Of a stretch of DNA of 64,000 bases, positions 1 to 8,948 are shown piece after piece. This stretch comes from an uncultured Eubacteriales bacterium (GTDB lineage Bacteria; Bacillota; Clostridia; Oscillospirales; Acutalibacteraceae), in the NCBI GenBank assembly GCA_934477125.1, contig CAKSOL010000012.1, forward strand, positions 59,360-123,359, in the 5' to 3' direction. Numbering within the stretch: position 1 is the stretch's first letter; each line of letters begins with the position of its first letter. The position numbers and the translations under genes were made by a program. A model generated the notes under the pieces. That model worked only from the letters and a program-made list of their open reading frames with translations, was not told the DNA's origin and searched no databases.

Positions 1-18
1 TTCCGCAAAATCAAGCCG

Positions 19-600
19 CTATTCCGATTTCGGAAGGACACAGTATTTTTTAAAGGCGTTGAATGCCAAAGCCCCTGCCGCATTTCCGATAATGACCGTT
101 AATATCACCGCACAGCCCCTCAGCGAAAAAACTCTCGCGGCAAACAGATAGTACATATCCGCCACCGAATGTTCAAATCCGGCTATAATAAAAGCCGGAA
201 CGCAAAACAGCGTTGCAATAAGCTTTTTTTGAGTCTTATAAAAATCAACGGCTATGTATATGAGTATTCCGCAGAAAAAGCCTTTGACGAAAAGCTCAAA
301 AAAAGACGTATCGAGCCGGGCGGCAGCCGCAGCGGCGGCATTTTTATGCGGCAGGATTGCGGCAATAAGGCAGCCGGCGGCATTTCCGGCTATTGATACC
401 AAGCAGCCCGGTATATCACGCAGGGACGATATATAGCCGACTCTGCCAGTATATAAATTCATTCCGAAAATCAATACGCTTATAAGTCCCACGCTGAACA
501 GAACCGCCCCTGCGATTTTATTATCCGCGCTCAGATAAACTCTGCCGCCTATGCCTATCATAATTCCGGCGCAAACGGCTCGTATAAAGTCCCTCAGCAT
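19..600 (-). CDS. Formate/nitrite transporter (FNT) family protein, short
   Basis: This is an integral membrane protein of the FocA/NirC channel family, which moves small monovalent anions such as formate, nitrite or hydrosulfide. Family marks are a LYTG segment at residues 49-52 and GFEHSVADM at 141-149; the latter carries the pore histidine that follows FEH in FocA. Repeated Gly/Ala-rich helices such as GNAAG occur in both halves, reflecting the inverted repeat of the fold. At 193 residues it is clearly shorter than the usual 260-280, with short loops, so its exact substrate cannot be named. It is the last gene of a minus-strand run with the two genes upstream (19 nt gap). Confidence 0.75.
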   Translation of the reverse strand: MLRDFIRAVCAGIMIGIGGRVYLSADNKIAGAVLFSVGLISVLIFGMNLYTGRVGYISSLRDIPGCLVSIAGNAAGCLIAAILPHKNAAAAAAARLDTSFFELFVKGFFCGILIYIAVDFYKTQKKLIATLFCVPAFIIAGFEHSVADMYYLFAARVFSLRGCAVILTVIIGNAAGALAFNAFKKYCVLPKSE

Positions 601-619
601 TTTAAACTTCCCCTTGTTT

Positions 620-1105
620 TTACTTTACAAGTCCGCCCAAAAATCCGACGTCCAGACCTGCCTTTATTGCAAAATACACCGCAGTTACGATAAGTCCGGC
701 GCCTACCACTCCGAGAGCGATTGCCGGGAATGCGCGTTTAAGCTTCATTTCAAGCAGCGCCGCCACCAGCGCGCCGGTCCAGGCTCCCGTTCCGGGCAGC
801 GGAATGGCGACCAGAATAAACAGTCCCCAAAAGGCATACTTCTGAACCGTTTCTCCCTTTTTGGCACCGCGTTCCTCTAACTTCGTTACAAGACCGTTGA
901 GCTTGGGTATTCTTTTTCTCATCCAGGAAAAAATCCGCTTTATAAATATTATGATAAACGGCACGGGAACAAGATTTCCCAAAACGCAGACTGTAAGCGC
1001 CAGCCAATAATTAAGTCCGTCAGCCAGGGCTATCGGCAGACCGCCGCGCAGCTCTATAACCGGAACCATCGAAATAAAAAACGCCCAAAATATTTTCTTT
1101 AACAT
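620..1105 (-). CDS. Small multidrug-export family membrane protein (COG2426-like)
   Basis: The 161-residue protein has four or so hydrophobic segments and opens with a helix followed by the motif VIELRGGLPIA, typical of the Sm_multidrug_ex/COG2426 family. A GTGAWTGA segment lies near residue 105. The family name comes from limited resistance phenotypes, so transport of drugs is not established here. It sits 18 nt after the acidic membrane protein gene and 19 nt before the FNT gene, all on the minus strand, and is probably co-transcribed with them. Confidence 0.65.
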   Translation of the reverse strand: MLKKIFWAFFISMVPVIELRGGLPIALADGLNYWLALTVCVLGNLVPVPFIIIFIKRIFSWMRKRIPKLNGLVTKLEERGAKKGETVQKYAFWGLFILVAIPLPGTGAWTGALVAALLEMKLKRAFPAIALGVVGAGLIVTAVYFAIKAGLDVGFLGGLVK

Positions 1106-1123
1106 AGCTTCCTCCGAAATAAA

Positions 1124-2377
1124 TTATACTCCAATTCCCGACGATGATGACGAGCTGCCGAAAAGGGAATTTATATATTCAGCAGGAGATATTCCCGCGC
1201 GCAGGGGTTCAAACACCAGCAGGTAAAGCAAAACGATAACCGCTATAAGCAGTATCAGCAGCACAACCGTTACGGCAATTCGCATAGAGCCGCGCTGAGG
1301 CAGATGCTCCTCGCCGTCGCCCGTTATATATCCGGAATCATCCTCCATGTCGCCGTAGCTGTTTTCATAGTAATTTTTTCTGCTGAATTTGACCCTTTCA
1401 GGCTCGACGTAAAGCTCCGGCTCATACTGACCGTCCGGAATAACATCCTCCTCAGCAGAATCTTCCTGCCGCTCAGCCGTATCGGAAACGTCATCATTTT
1501 CCTGATTATCAATATTCCCCGAAAAGGTATTTATATCAATCTGCCCGGCTTCGTCAGTATCCTCGGTTTCCTGAATTTCCCCGTTTCCGGAAATTTTTTC
1601 AGGCTGTTCATCCTCTTGTTCCGTGACTTCCTCATTTTCCGGTATTTTCTGTTCCATACTTACGGGATTTTCCGAAAAGCTGTCAGCCCCGGCGTCCGTT
1701 TCTTCAACAGCTTCCGCGATATAGCTGTCATCCGGTTCTGTCACGGTTTCTTCTGATATTTCTTCCGGCGGTTCATCGGAAACCGAAGTCTCATCCGGCA
1801 AAATTTTCTCCGTTTTTAAATCCGGTTTTATCTCAGGAGCAATCGGCTCCGGAATAACAGCTGCTGCCGGAGGTGCTATATGCTCCGCTGTCTGCGAGGG
1901 TCTCAGTCTTTCAGCGACAGCGCGGCTCAGTTCCTCAATATACGGATGAATAAGATCGTTCATTAGTGATTTTCTGATACTCCGGCTCTCGGTCAGAATA
2001 ACTATTGACTGCGGTCCGCTTTCAATTATGCAGCCGCCGAACATACCGTCCGTACTGACAAGCGGCATTGAGCCTTTTATTATCTCCACCCTTGCATTTC
2101 CGCGGATACCGTATGCTGCGGAATCAACCGTTTCGAGCGGCTTGCCTATTGCTGCGGCAACGCTGCGTATCAATCCCTCTGCGTCAAAAAGCGGTCCGGA
2201 GCAGATGATAACGCGGCTTCTTGAAACCGCGCGCGAAAGCGAACGGATAAATCCGGTTCTGTCAGCCGTTTTATCCGTCAGCATTCTCATCCGGCAGCAG
2301 CCGCACAGGTTAAATTCCATTTCAAAATCAGTAGGGCATTTATAATAGATAACATCGACCTTTATATTCTGTATCAT
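1124..2377 (-). CDS. Acidic single-pass membrane protein with N-terminal globular domain
   Basis: I do not recognise this 417-residue protein as a named family. Residues 1-155 are compact and mixed alpha/beta, with a CGCC cluster at 25-28 and the segment VIICSGPLFDAEG. The arrangement of small strands and Gly-rich turns is loosely reminiscent of the molybdopterin-binding (MoCF/CinA N-terminal) fold, but no diagnostic motif is present. Residues about 165-340 form a low-complexity linker extremely rich in Glu, Asp, Pro and Thr. One transmembrane helix at about 374-395 follows, with a short Ser-rich tail. A pncC (CinA C-domain) gene lies immediately upstream, which makes the CinA resemblance suggestive only. 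A promoter is visible at 2542-2570. Confidence 0.55.
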   Translation of the reverse strand: MIQNIKVDVIYYKCPTDFEMEFNLCGCCRMRMLTDKTADRTGFIRSLSRAVSRSRVIICSGPLFDAEGLIRSVAAAIGKPLETVDSAAYGIRGNARVEIIKGSMPLVSTDGMFGGCIIESGPQSIVILTESRSIRKSLMNDLIHPYIEELSRAVAERLRPSQTAEHIAPPAAAVIPEPIAPEIKPDLKTEKILPDETSVSDEPPEEISEETVTEPDDSYIAEAVEETDAGADSFSENPVSMEQKIPENEEVTEQEDEQPEKISGNGEIQETEDTDEAGQIDINTFSGNIDNQENDDVSDTAERQEDSAEEDVIPDGQYEPELYVEPERVKFSRKNYYENSYGDMEDDSGYITGDGEEHLPQRGSMRIAVTVVLLILLIAVIVLLYLLVFEPLRAGISPAEYINSLFGSSSSSSGIGV

Positions 2378-2541
2378 AAAATACTTACTTCCTTTCTAAA
2401 TTTTTCGGAACTGCCGAAACGGCAACCCGGCATTTAAAGACTGTTCCGCATTACATCCGGCTGTTTTTCTTTTTCATCGTGCTTTTAAATAATACGCGTT
2501 ACCCACCGCCCGATATACCGCTCCTGTTAAATATACAGGCA

Positions 2542-2570
2542 GTCATACCATATATTTCTGAGCGCGTCAA
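2542..2570 (-). promoter_or_regulatory. Sigma-A promoter for the 1124-2377 gene
   Basis: Read on the minus strand, TTGACG is followed after 17 nt by TATGAC with an upstream TGG. It gives a leader of about 160 nt before the start codon at 2377. This is the only clear element in the 287-nt gap between pncC and the acidic membrane protein. Confidence 0.5.
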
Positions 2571-2664
2571 GCCTTTCCGCAGGCAGAGCTCAGCGCTTAT
2601 TTCCATTTCCGCCTGCATCATACCGCTGCCCTCAGAGGGAAAAGGCTATTAAAATTCTCTGATA

Positions 2665-3150
2665 TCAGCTTTCCAAAAGGTCTGAAATCATGGCAAGCGC
2701 TTCATAAACCGCCGTTTCCCTGACAATCATTCTGCCGGGAGAGTCAAGAGTAAGCTTTTTAACATACGACAGTTTTTCCGAAGAAATTCCTATAAAAACC
2801 GTTCCGGGAGCCTTGCCCTCGGCGGGTTCGGGACCTGCCGAGCCGGTTATCGAAACGCCTATATCCGCGCCGGAAAGCTCTCTGACCCTTTTCGCCATTT
2901 CGTCCGCGGTTTCCCGGCTTACGGTACCGTAACGTTCAATAACCTCAGTCGGAACACCGAGTATTTTTTGCTTCATTTCCGCCGAATAGCTGCAAATTCC
3001 AAGTCCGATAACAGCCGAAGCGCCGGGAATTGAGGTTATTGCCGCCGAAAGCAGTCCGCCGGTGCAGGATTCCGCAGATGAGACAGTCATATTATGCTTT
3101 ATCAGGCTGCCGACAGTCCGCTGCGCCTGAGATAAAATATACTCTGTCAT
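2665..3150 (-). CDS. pncC: Nicotinamide-nucleotide amidohydrolase (PncC / CinA C-terminal domain)
   Basis: PncC deamidates nicotinamide mononucleotide to nicotinate mononucleotide in NAD recycling. The hallmark AESCTGGLLSAAIT segment at residues 26-39 carries the catalytic Ser/Thr region, and GSAGPEP occurs near residue 103. At 161 residues it is the stand-alone CinA C-domain without the N-terminal MoCF domain. Its start is preceded by GGAGGA, 16 nt after the thiI stop, so it is probably the third gene of the cysteine desulfurase-thiI transcript. Confidence 0.9.
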   Translation of the reverse strand: MTEYILSQAQRTVGSLIKHNMTVSSAESCTGGLLSAAITSIPGASAVIGLGICSYSAEMKQKILGVPTEVIERYGTVSRETADEMAKRVRELSGADIGVSITGSAGPEPAEGKAPGTVFIGISSEKLSYVKKLTLDSPGRMIVRETAVYEALAMISDLLES

Positions 3151-3166
3151 ATAAATCCTCCGATTT

Positions 3167-4363
3167 TCAGTCGCGCAGAGATCTCTCGCCCGACGCGTCT
3201 ATCAAAACGTATTTTGTCTCATTTACCGCCTTTTCGACAAGGCTCTCTATTTCGAGCGAGCCTTCCGCCTCGGCGCACTGACCGGGCTTCGGGCGGGTGT
3301 GCGGGTGACGCGGAGTAAATACCGTACAGCAATCCTCATATGGGAGAATAGAGGTTTCAAAGGTATCAATCTGCTTTGAAATTCTGACTATTTCCTCCTT
3401 ATCCGTTCCTATAAGCGGTCGCAGAACCGGCATCGGGCATACCTCGTCGGTTGCGGCAATGCTCGGCAAGGTCTGGCTTGCGACCTGACCGAGGCTTTCT
3501 CCGGTTATTAGGGCAAGACTGCCGTTTTCCTCCGCAATACGGGAGGCTATACGCATCATCATACGTCTCATAATAAGAGTAAAATAATCCTCCGGGCAGC
3601 ATTCTCCGATACGCTCCTGAATTTCGGTAAACGGAACCGTTGCAAGCCTGATAACTCCGCTGTAACGCGCAACCCGCGAAAGCAGCGTTTTAACCTTAAG
3701 CTCCGCTCTCGCGCTGGTATACGGCGGACTTGCAAAATGTATCGCGTCAAGAGTAAGCCCGCGCTTTGCCATAGTCCAGGCGGCAACGGGACTGTCTATC
3801 CCGCCGGATATAAGAACGGCGGCGCGTCCGGCTGTTCCGACCGGAAGTCCTCCGGCGCCCTTTATCTGACCGGCGTGAATATAAGCGGCATAATCGCGGA
3901 TTTCTACCATAACGATGATATCCGGATTATGAACGTCAACCCTCAGATGCGGAAAGGCTTTAAGCAGCGCCTCTCCAACTCCGGCGGAAATTTCGGGAGA
4001 TTTGAACGGGAATTTTTTATCGGAGCGTTTGCTCTCAACCTTAAAGGTTTTAACTCCGCTTAAAACTCCTTCAAGATATTCCGGAGCAGTTTTTATAACC
4101 CTGTCCATACTCTTTTCGCAAACGCACGCCCGCGAAAACGCCGCTATTCCGAAAATTCGGCTTACCTGTTCAAGCGCGCTCTCAAAATCAAAATCTTCAG
4201 ACTGCGGTTCGATGTAAAGCGTTGACTGCGAACGGCGGATATCAACCTCTCCGAGCTCGCGAAGCCGCCTGCGGATATTTCCGGTCATAATGCTTTCAAA
4301 ATTACGGCGGTTAAGTCCCTTTAGGGCAAGCTCCCCGTCCTTTATAAGTATAACTTCTTTCAT
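3167..4363 (-). CDS. thiI: tRNA 4-thiouridine sulfurtransferase ThiI
   Basis: ThiI adenylates U8 of tRNA and inserts sulfur delivered by a cysteine desulfurase; in some bacteria it also feeds thiamine thiazole synthesis. An N-terminal ferredoxin-like/THUMP region (about 1-165) is followed by the PP-loop SGGIDSP at 186-192, then ALITGESLGQVASQT. The 398-residue length lacks the C-terminal rhodanese domain of E. coli ThiI, as in Bacillus. Its ATG overlaps the stop of the upstream cysteine desulfurase gene by 4 nt, the same pairing as nifZ-thiI in Bacillus subtilis. Confidence 0.93.
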   Translation of the reverse strand: MKEVILIKDGELALKGLNRRNFESIMTGNIRRRLRELGEVDIRRSQSTLYIEPQSEDFDFESALEQVSRIFGIAAFSRACVCEKSMDRVIKTAPEYLEGVLSGVKTFKVESKRSDKKFPFKSPEISAGVGEALLKAFPHLRVDVHNPDIIVMVEIRDYAAYIHAGQIKGAGGLPVGTAGRAAVLISGGIDSPVAAWTMAKRGLTLDAIHFASPPYTSARAELKVKTLLSRVARYSGVIRLATVPFTEIQERIGECCPEDYFTLIMRRMMMRIASRIAEENGSLALITGESLGQVASQTLPSIAATDEVCPMPVLRPLIGTDKEEIVRISKQIDTFETSILPYEDCCTVFTPRHPHTRPKPGQCAEAEGSLEIESLVEKAVNETKYVLIDASGERSLRD

Positions 4364-5502
4364 ATATTTCCCTTTCGCAGCTTTGAAACGGCGTTTTCAA
4401 GCGCCTCGCAAAGCAAATCTATATCGCGCTCCGAGTTATCCCGGCAAAAGCTGAGTCTCAGCGCGCTGTCAACCCTGTCTCTCGGAAGCTCGCAGGAATT
4501 TAAAACATAGCTTCCTGCTCCCTTTGAACAGGCGCTCCCCGAAGAAACATAAATATTTTTCGCCTCCAAAAAATGCAGCAGCGTTTCCGAGCGGTAGCCC
4601 GGAACAGAAATATTGAGAATATACGGCAGCGCGTCCTCCGGAGAATTAAGCTCGCAAAATCCGGTTTCTTTAAGCTTTTCGGCGGCATAATCACGCAAGG
4701 TCTGAATTTTTTTGAGCTGAGCTTTAATATCCGGCAGCTCTTTCAGCGCGCCCGAAAGGCCGAGAATTGCCGGAACGGGTTCTGTTCCGGAGCGAAGTCC
4801 CTTTTCCTGACCTCCTCCGAGCAGCAGCGGCGGCAGAGCCAGTCCCTTGCGGACATAAAGCAGACCTATTCCCTTCGGACCGTGAATTTTATGTCCGCTT
4901 GCGCTGAGCAAATCCACACCCAGCTCACGGACATCGACAGGCAGCTTACCGAACGCCTGAACCGCGTCGCAATGAAGCAATGCGGGCGAGCCGGCGTTCT
5001 TAATTGCCCTTGCCGCTTCTCTCACCGGCAAAACCGAACCCAATTCATTATTGACAAGCATAATGCTTACAAGTATAGTGTCAGCATTTATACTTTCATA
5101 AAGCTGTTCCTTTGAAATATGACCGTAAGAATCAGGCTTTAAATATACAACCTCATATCCGCGTTTTTCAAGCTCCTTAATGCTTTCAAGAACCGACGGA
5201 TGCTCTATTGCGGTCGTTACTATCCGGTTCCCGCGCTTTCTCATTCTCTGAACGGCGCCGAAAAGAGCGGTATTGTTTGCCTCGGTTCCGCTGCCTGTAA
5301 AAAACACCTCGTCCGGGCGGCAATGAAGCAGCGCGGCTGCCTGTGCGCGCGTTCTTGTTACCTCCGTTTCGGCATTAACGCCGAGAATATGAAGCGAGGA
5401 CGGATTTCCCCAGTTTTCTTCAAGCGCCCGCACCGTATACTCAACCACAAGCCGACACGGCTTTGTTGTTGAGCTGTTATCTAAATATACTATCTGCTCC
5501 AA
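4360..5502 (-). CDS. Cysteine desulfurase (NifS/IscS family), ThiI partner
   Basis: This PLP enzyme takes sulfur from cysteine and holds it as a persulfide. Key features are YLDNSSTTKP at the N terminus, GTEANNTA, the PLP lysine in SGHKIHGPKG, and the catalytic cysteine in SSGSACSKG. The 4-nt overlap with thiI indicates that it is the dedicated sulfur donor for tRNA thiolation. The reading frame is open from a GTG at 5511, but AGGGAAG at 5511-5517 would be too close to that codon and sits 8 nt from the TTG at 5502, so I place the start there; GTG cannot be excluded. A divergent promoter lies just upstream. Confidence 0.88.
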   Translation of the reverse strand: MEQIVYLDNSSTTKPCRLVVEYTVRALEENWGNPSSLHILGVNAETEVTRTRAQAAALLHCRPDEVFFTGSGTEANNTALFGAVQRMRKRGNRIVTTAIEHPSVLESIKELEKRGYEVVYLKPDSYGHISKEQLYESINADTILVSIMLVNNELGSVLPVREAARAIKNAGSPALLHCDAVQAFGKLPVDVRELGVDLLSASGHKIHGPKGIGLLYVRKGLALPPLLLGGGQEKGLRSGTEPVPAILGLSGALKELPDIKAQLKKIQTLRDYAAEKLKETGFCELNSPEDALPYILNISVPGYRSETLLHFLEAKNIYVSSGSACSKGAGSYVLNSCELPRDRVDSALRLSFCRDNSERDIDLLCEALENAVSKLRKGNI

Positions 5503-5544
5503 CAGACGCACTTCCCTATTATATCAAAATATACTATGAGGTAT

Positions 5545-5573
5545 ATTATACAATATTTTACTCCGATACACAA
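5545..5573 (-). promoter_or_regulatory. Promoter for the cysteine desulfurase-thiI-pncC operon
   Basis: On the minus strand TTGTGT is separated by 17 nt from a perfect TATAAT, about 30 nt upstream of the start region. It is back to back with the tex promoter. Confidence 0.6.
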
Positions 5574-5581
5574 GAATAAAA

Positions 5582-5610
5582 TTGAAATGTTTGCATTATT
5601 ATGGTATAAT
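5582..5610 (+). promoter_or_regulatory. Promoter for tex, followed by a hairpin-rich leader
   Basis: TTGAAA, a 17-nt spacer and TATAAT preceded by TGG form a near-consensus promoter about 195 nt upstream of the tex ATG. The leader contains four compact inverted repeats: 5622-5638, 5640-5656, 5657-5673 and 5740-5758. A second TATACT at 5768-5773 could be a weaker internal promoter. Confidence 0.65.
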
Positions 5611-5804
5611 AACTTTATGCAGGCGGCGGAACGCCGCCGAAACGCATACTGCGTTTGAAAATCAAAGATTTTCGCACAAAAACATTGAACGGCTAAAATT
5701 TTTTATCGCCCTTGCCGATAAAAAGCGGTATACGCCGCTCCGAAGCCGACGGCTTCGGATTTTATGGTATACTGTTTAAGAATAATACTTTATTGGAGAC
5801 TGCC

Positions 5805-7967
5805 ATGGATATAATCAACGCATTAACAGAAGAATTCGGACTTCGCCGCGGGCAGGTTGAAAAAACCGTTGAGCTGCTGGACGGCGGCAACACAGTTCCG
5901 TTTATAGCCAGATACCGAAAGGAAATGACCGGAAGTCTGGACGACCAGCTTTTACGTTCGCTTTCCGAAAGGCTCGGATATCTGCGCTCGCTCGACGAAA
6001 CGCGGCAGAAGATACTCGCCGCAATAGAAGAACAGGGCGCGCTTACGGACGAGCTTGCCGCCGCGATAGACGACGCCGCAACGCTGACCGAGCTGGACGA
6101 CCTTTACAGACCTTATAAGAAAAAGCGCAAAACGAGAGCGTCGGCCGCAAAGGAAAAGGGACTTGAGCCGCTCGCGGAAAAAATCTTGGAGCAGCTGCCG
6201 GATTCTCCTGCGCCCGAAAGGCTTGCGGAAGAATATATCGACCCCGAAAAGGGAGTTGAATCCGCTGAGGACGCCCTCGCCGGAGCCTCCGATATAATAG
6301 CGGAGCTTATTTCGGACGATGCAGGTATTCGCAGACGCCTGAGATTCGTCTGCTCGGCGCACGGACTTCTCTTTTCAAAGGCAGCCGGGGACGAGACAGG
6401 GGTTTACGAAACCTACTCCGACTACAGCGAGCCGCTTTCCAAAATTCCGCCGCACAGGGTTTTGGCGATAAACCGCGGAGAAAAAGAGGGTGCGCTGAAG
6501 GCAGGAATAGAGTTTTCCCGCGAAAAGGCGATGTTTGTTTTGGAAAAAAGCTACGTCCGCGAGGGTTCTCCCTGCACGGAAACAGTCCGTGCCGCTGCGG
6601 CGGACGCTTACTCAAGGCTCATTTTTCCGAGCATAGAGCGCGAGCTGCGCTCCGAGCTTACGGAAAAAGCGGACAGCTCGGCGATAAAGGTATTTTCAAA
6701 AAATCTCCATCAGCTGCTTATGCAGCCGCCGCTGCGCGGCAGAGTTACGCTCGGAATGGACCCCGGCTACCGGACCGGCTGCAAATTGGCGGTTGTTGAC
6801 GCTACGGGCAAGGTCCTGGACACCGGAGTTATCTACCCCGCACCGCCGCATAAGAAAATTGACGAAGCCAAACGAACCGTTAAACGGCTTGTTGAAAAGC
6901 ACGGTGTTCAGGTATTTGCGATAGGCAACGGAACCGCGAGCCACGAAACCGAGGAATTTGCCGCCGAGGTTATTAAAGAACTCGACGCCGGCGTTTCGTA
7001 TATGATAGTAAGCGAGGCGGGAGCAAGCGTTTATTCCGCGTCTCCTCTTGCAGCAAAGGAATTTCCCGATTATGACGTTTCCCTGCGTTCCGCCGTTTCA
7101 ATCGCAAGGCGCCTTCAGGACCCGCTTGCGGAGCTTGTTAAGATAGACCCCAAGGCGATAGGAGTCGGACAGTATCAGCACGATATGCCGCCGGCTCAGC
7201 TTTCAAGCGCTCTCGACGGTGTTGTTGAGGACTGCGTAAATGCGGTAGGCGTTGATTTGAATACCGCCTCTGCGCCGCTGCTCGGCAGGGTTGCCGGTCT
7301 CAACGCGACGGCTGCCGGAAACATAGTTAAATACCGCGAGGAAAACGGCGCGTTCACATCACGCGCACAGCTGAAAAAGGTTCCCCGTCTCGGACCGCGC
7401 GCCTTTGAGCAATGCGCCGGATTTTTGAGAATAGCGGACGGCAAAAATGCTCTTGACAGCACAGCCGTTCACCCAGAAAGCTATGAAGCGGCAAAGGAAC
7501 TGTTAAAAATCTGCGGATTTTCCGAAACCGCGATAGCAGGCGGAGTCGGCGGTCTTTCGGCGGCGGTTGAGGAGCGGGGCGAGCAAAGCATTGCCGAGCA
7601 GCTCGGAATAGGACTGCCGACGTTGCGGGACATAATATCCTCGCTTGAAAAACCCGGCAGGGACCCGCGCGACGAGTTGCCTGCACCGCTGCTGAGAACC
7701 GATATTCTCTCTATTGAGGACTTAAAGCCCGGAATGGAGCTTACCGGGACGGTTCGCAACGTTATCGATTTCGGAGCGTTTGTTGATATAGGCGTTCACG
7801 AGGACGGACTCGTTCACATTTCCCAGATAACCAACCGATTTATAAAGCATCCCGGCGAGGTACTGAAGGTCGGGGACGTTGTTAAGGTATGGGTGCTGTC
7901 CTGCGATGTTAAAAAGAAAAGAATATCTCTGACTATGCGAAAGGATCGCGTTTCAAATGAAGTATAA
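5805..7967 (+). CDS. tex: Tex family S1 RNA-binding transcription accessory protein
   Basis: Tex binds nucleic acid and is linked to transcription-associated processes and toxin gene expression in other bacteria. The 720-residue protein has the expected order: N-terminal helical region (NTVPFIARYRKEMTG near residue 30), a YqgF/RNase H-like domain opening with GMDPGYRTG, a helix-hairpin-helix region (KKVPRLGPRAFEQCAG), and a C-terminal S1 domain beginning GMELTGTVRN. I chose the ATG at 5805 because TTGGAGA lies 7-13 nt upstream and family members begin with this sequence; the frame stays open 93 nt further upstream without support. It overlaps the next gene by 11 nt. Confidence 0.93.
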   Translation: MDIINALTEEFGLRRGQVEKTVELLDGGNTVPFIARYRKEMTGSLDDQLLRSLSERLGYLRSLDETRQKILAAIEEQGALTDELAAAIDDAATLTELDDLYRPYKKKRKTRASAAKEKGLEPLAEKILEQLPDSPAPERLAEEYIDPEKGVESAEDALAGASDIIAELISDDAGIRRRLRFVCSAHGLLFSKAAGDETGVYETYSDYSEPLSKIPPHRVLAINRGEKEGALKAGIEFSREKAMFVLEKSYVREGSPCTETVRAAAADAYSRLIFPSIERELRSELTEKADSSAIKVFSKNLHQLLMQPPLRGRVTLGMDPGYRTGCKLAVVDATGKVLDTGVIYPAPPHKKIDEAKRTVKRLVEKHGVQVFAIGNGTASHETEEFAAEVIKELDAGVSYMIVSEAGASVYSASPLAAKEFPDYDVSLRSAVSIARRLQDPLAELVKIDPKAIGVGQYQHDMPPAQLSSALDGVVEDCVNAVGVDLNTASAPLLGRVAGLNATAAGNIVKYREENGAFTSRAQLKKVPRLGPRAFEQCAGFLRIADGKNALDSTAVHPESYEAAKELLKICGFSETAIAGGVGGLSAAVEERGEQSIAEQLGIGLPTLRDIISSLEKPGRDPRDELPAPLLRTDILSIEDLKPGMELTGTVRNVIDFGAFVDIGVHEDGLVHISQITNRFIKHPGEVLKVGDVVKVWVLSCDVKKKRISLTMRKDRVSNEV

Positions 7968-8910
7968 TAATTTAAAGGGAAGTATAATTTTGGGGATTAC
8001 CGCATTTATATGGGGTATAGCATTTGTTGCGCAGAACGGAGTTTCCGATACTCCCCCGTTCCTTGTAAACTGCCTGCGTTCGCTTATAAGCGCGCTGTTT
8101 TTGCTGCTGATAATGCTTTTTCGCAGGAAAAAGGAACAAAAAACATTATTGTTTTCAAATGCTCAGGATAAAAAAACCGCTCTGCGGGGCGGGCTTATCT
8201 GCGGCATTATGCTTGCCGTTTCGGTTAATTTTCAGCAATTCGGCATTGCGCTCTATCAGCCCGGAGTTGCGGTTGAGGCTCATTCCGGCTTTATAACTGC
8301 GCTTTATGTTGTTATTGTTCCAATTATTTCGATGTTTACGGGTAAAAGACCCGCTGTGCGAGTGTGGGCGGCAGTCGGAGTTTCTCTGATAGGCTTTTAT
8401 CTGCTCTGCTTCGCCGGAGGGGCGGACGGGCTTTACCTCGGAGATTTGCTCGTTTTCTTCTGTGCTGTTTCGTTCAGTCTGCATATTCTTTCAGTTGACG
8501 CTTATGTTGAAAAAGTCGGCGGACTCAGGCTCTCTATGCTGCAATTTTTAGTCTGCGGCGTTATTTCGGGAGTGCTTTCGCTGATATTTGAATTAAATTC
8601 GATAAGCCTTTCCGGTATAATTTCAGCCGCTCCGCAGATACTCTATCTCGGATTGGTTTCAAGCGGAATAGGATATACGCTGCAAATAGTCGGTCAGAGA
8701 TACGCCGAGCCTGCCGTAGCATCGCTGGTTATGAGTATGGAAAGCGTTTTTGCGGCGCTTGGAGGCTGGTTCGTAGGAAATGTTCTCAAAATAGGAGAGG
8801 AAAGAACCCTGTCGGCAACGGAGCTTGCCGGCTGTCTGCTGGTTTTTGCCGCAATAGTTTTAGCTCAGCTGCCGATAGGAAAGAAAAAATCCGCTGATGC
8901 CGGACAATAA
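7957..8910 (+). CDS. DMT-superfamily transporter (EamA)
   Basis: The 317-residue protein has about ten hydrophobic segments arranged as two EamA repeats, starting with a GITAFIWGIAFVAQ segment and with a second WG-like glycine-rich start in the C-terminal half (LGGWFVGNVL). EamA proteins export or import metabolites such as amino acids or nucleotide-related compounds; nothing here fixes the substrate. It begins inside the 3' end of tex (11-nt overlap) and precedes the nucleoside salvage genes, so a link to nucleosides is possible but only inferred from position. Confidence 0.85.
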   Translation: MKYNNLKGSIILGITAFIWGIAFVAQNGVSDTPPFLVNCLRSLISALFLLLIMLFRRKKEQKTLLFSNAQDKKTALRGGLICGIMLAVSVNFQQFGIALYQPGVAVEAHSGFITALYVVIVPIISMFTGKRPAVRVWAAVGVSLIGFYLLCFAGGADGLYLGDLLVFFCAVSFSLHILSVDAYVEKVGGLRLSMLQFLVCGVISGVLSLIFELNSISLSGIISAAPQILYLGLVSSGIGYTLQIVGQRYAEPAVASLVMSMESVFAALGGWFVGNVLKIGEERTLSATELAGCLLVFAAIVLAQLPIGKKKSADAGQ

Positions 8911-8948
8911 ATGAATCACCGCACATATATTTTTGGGAGATGAAATTT

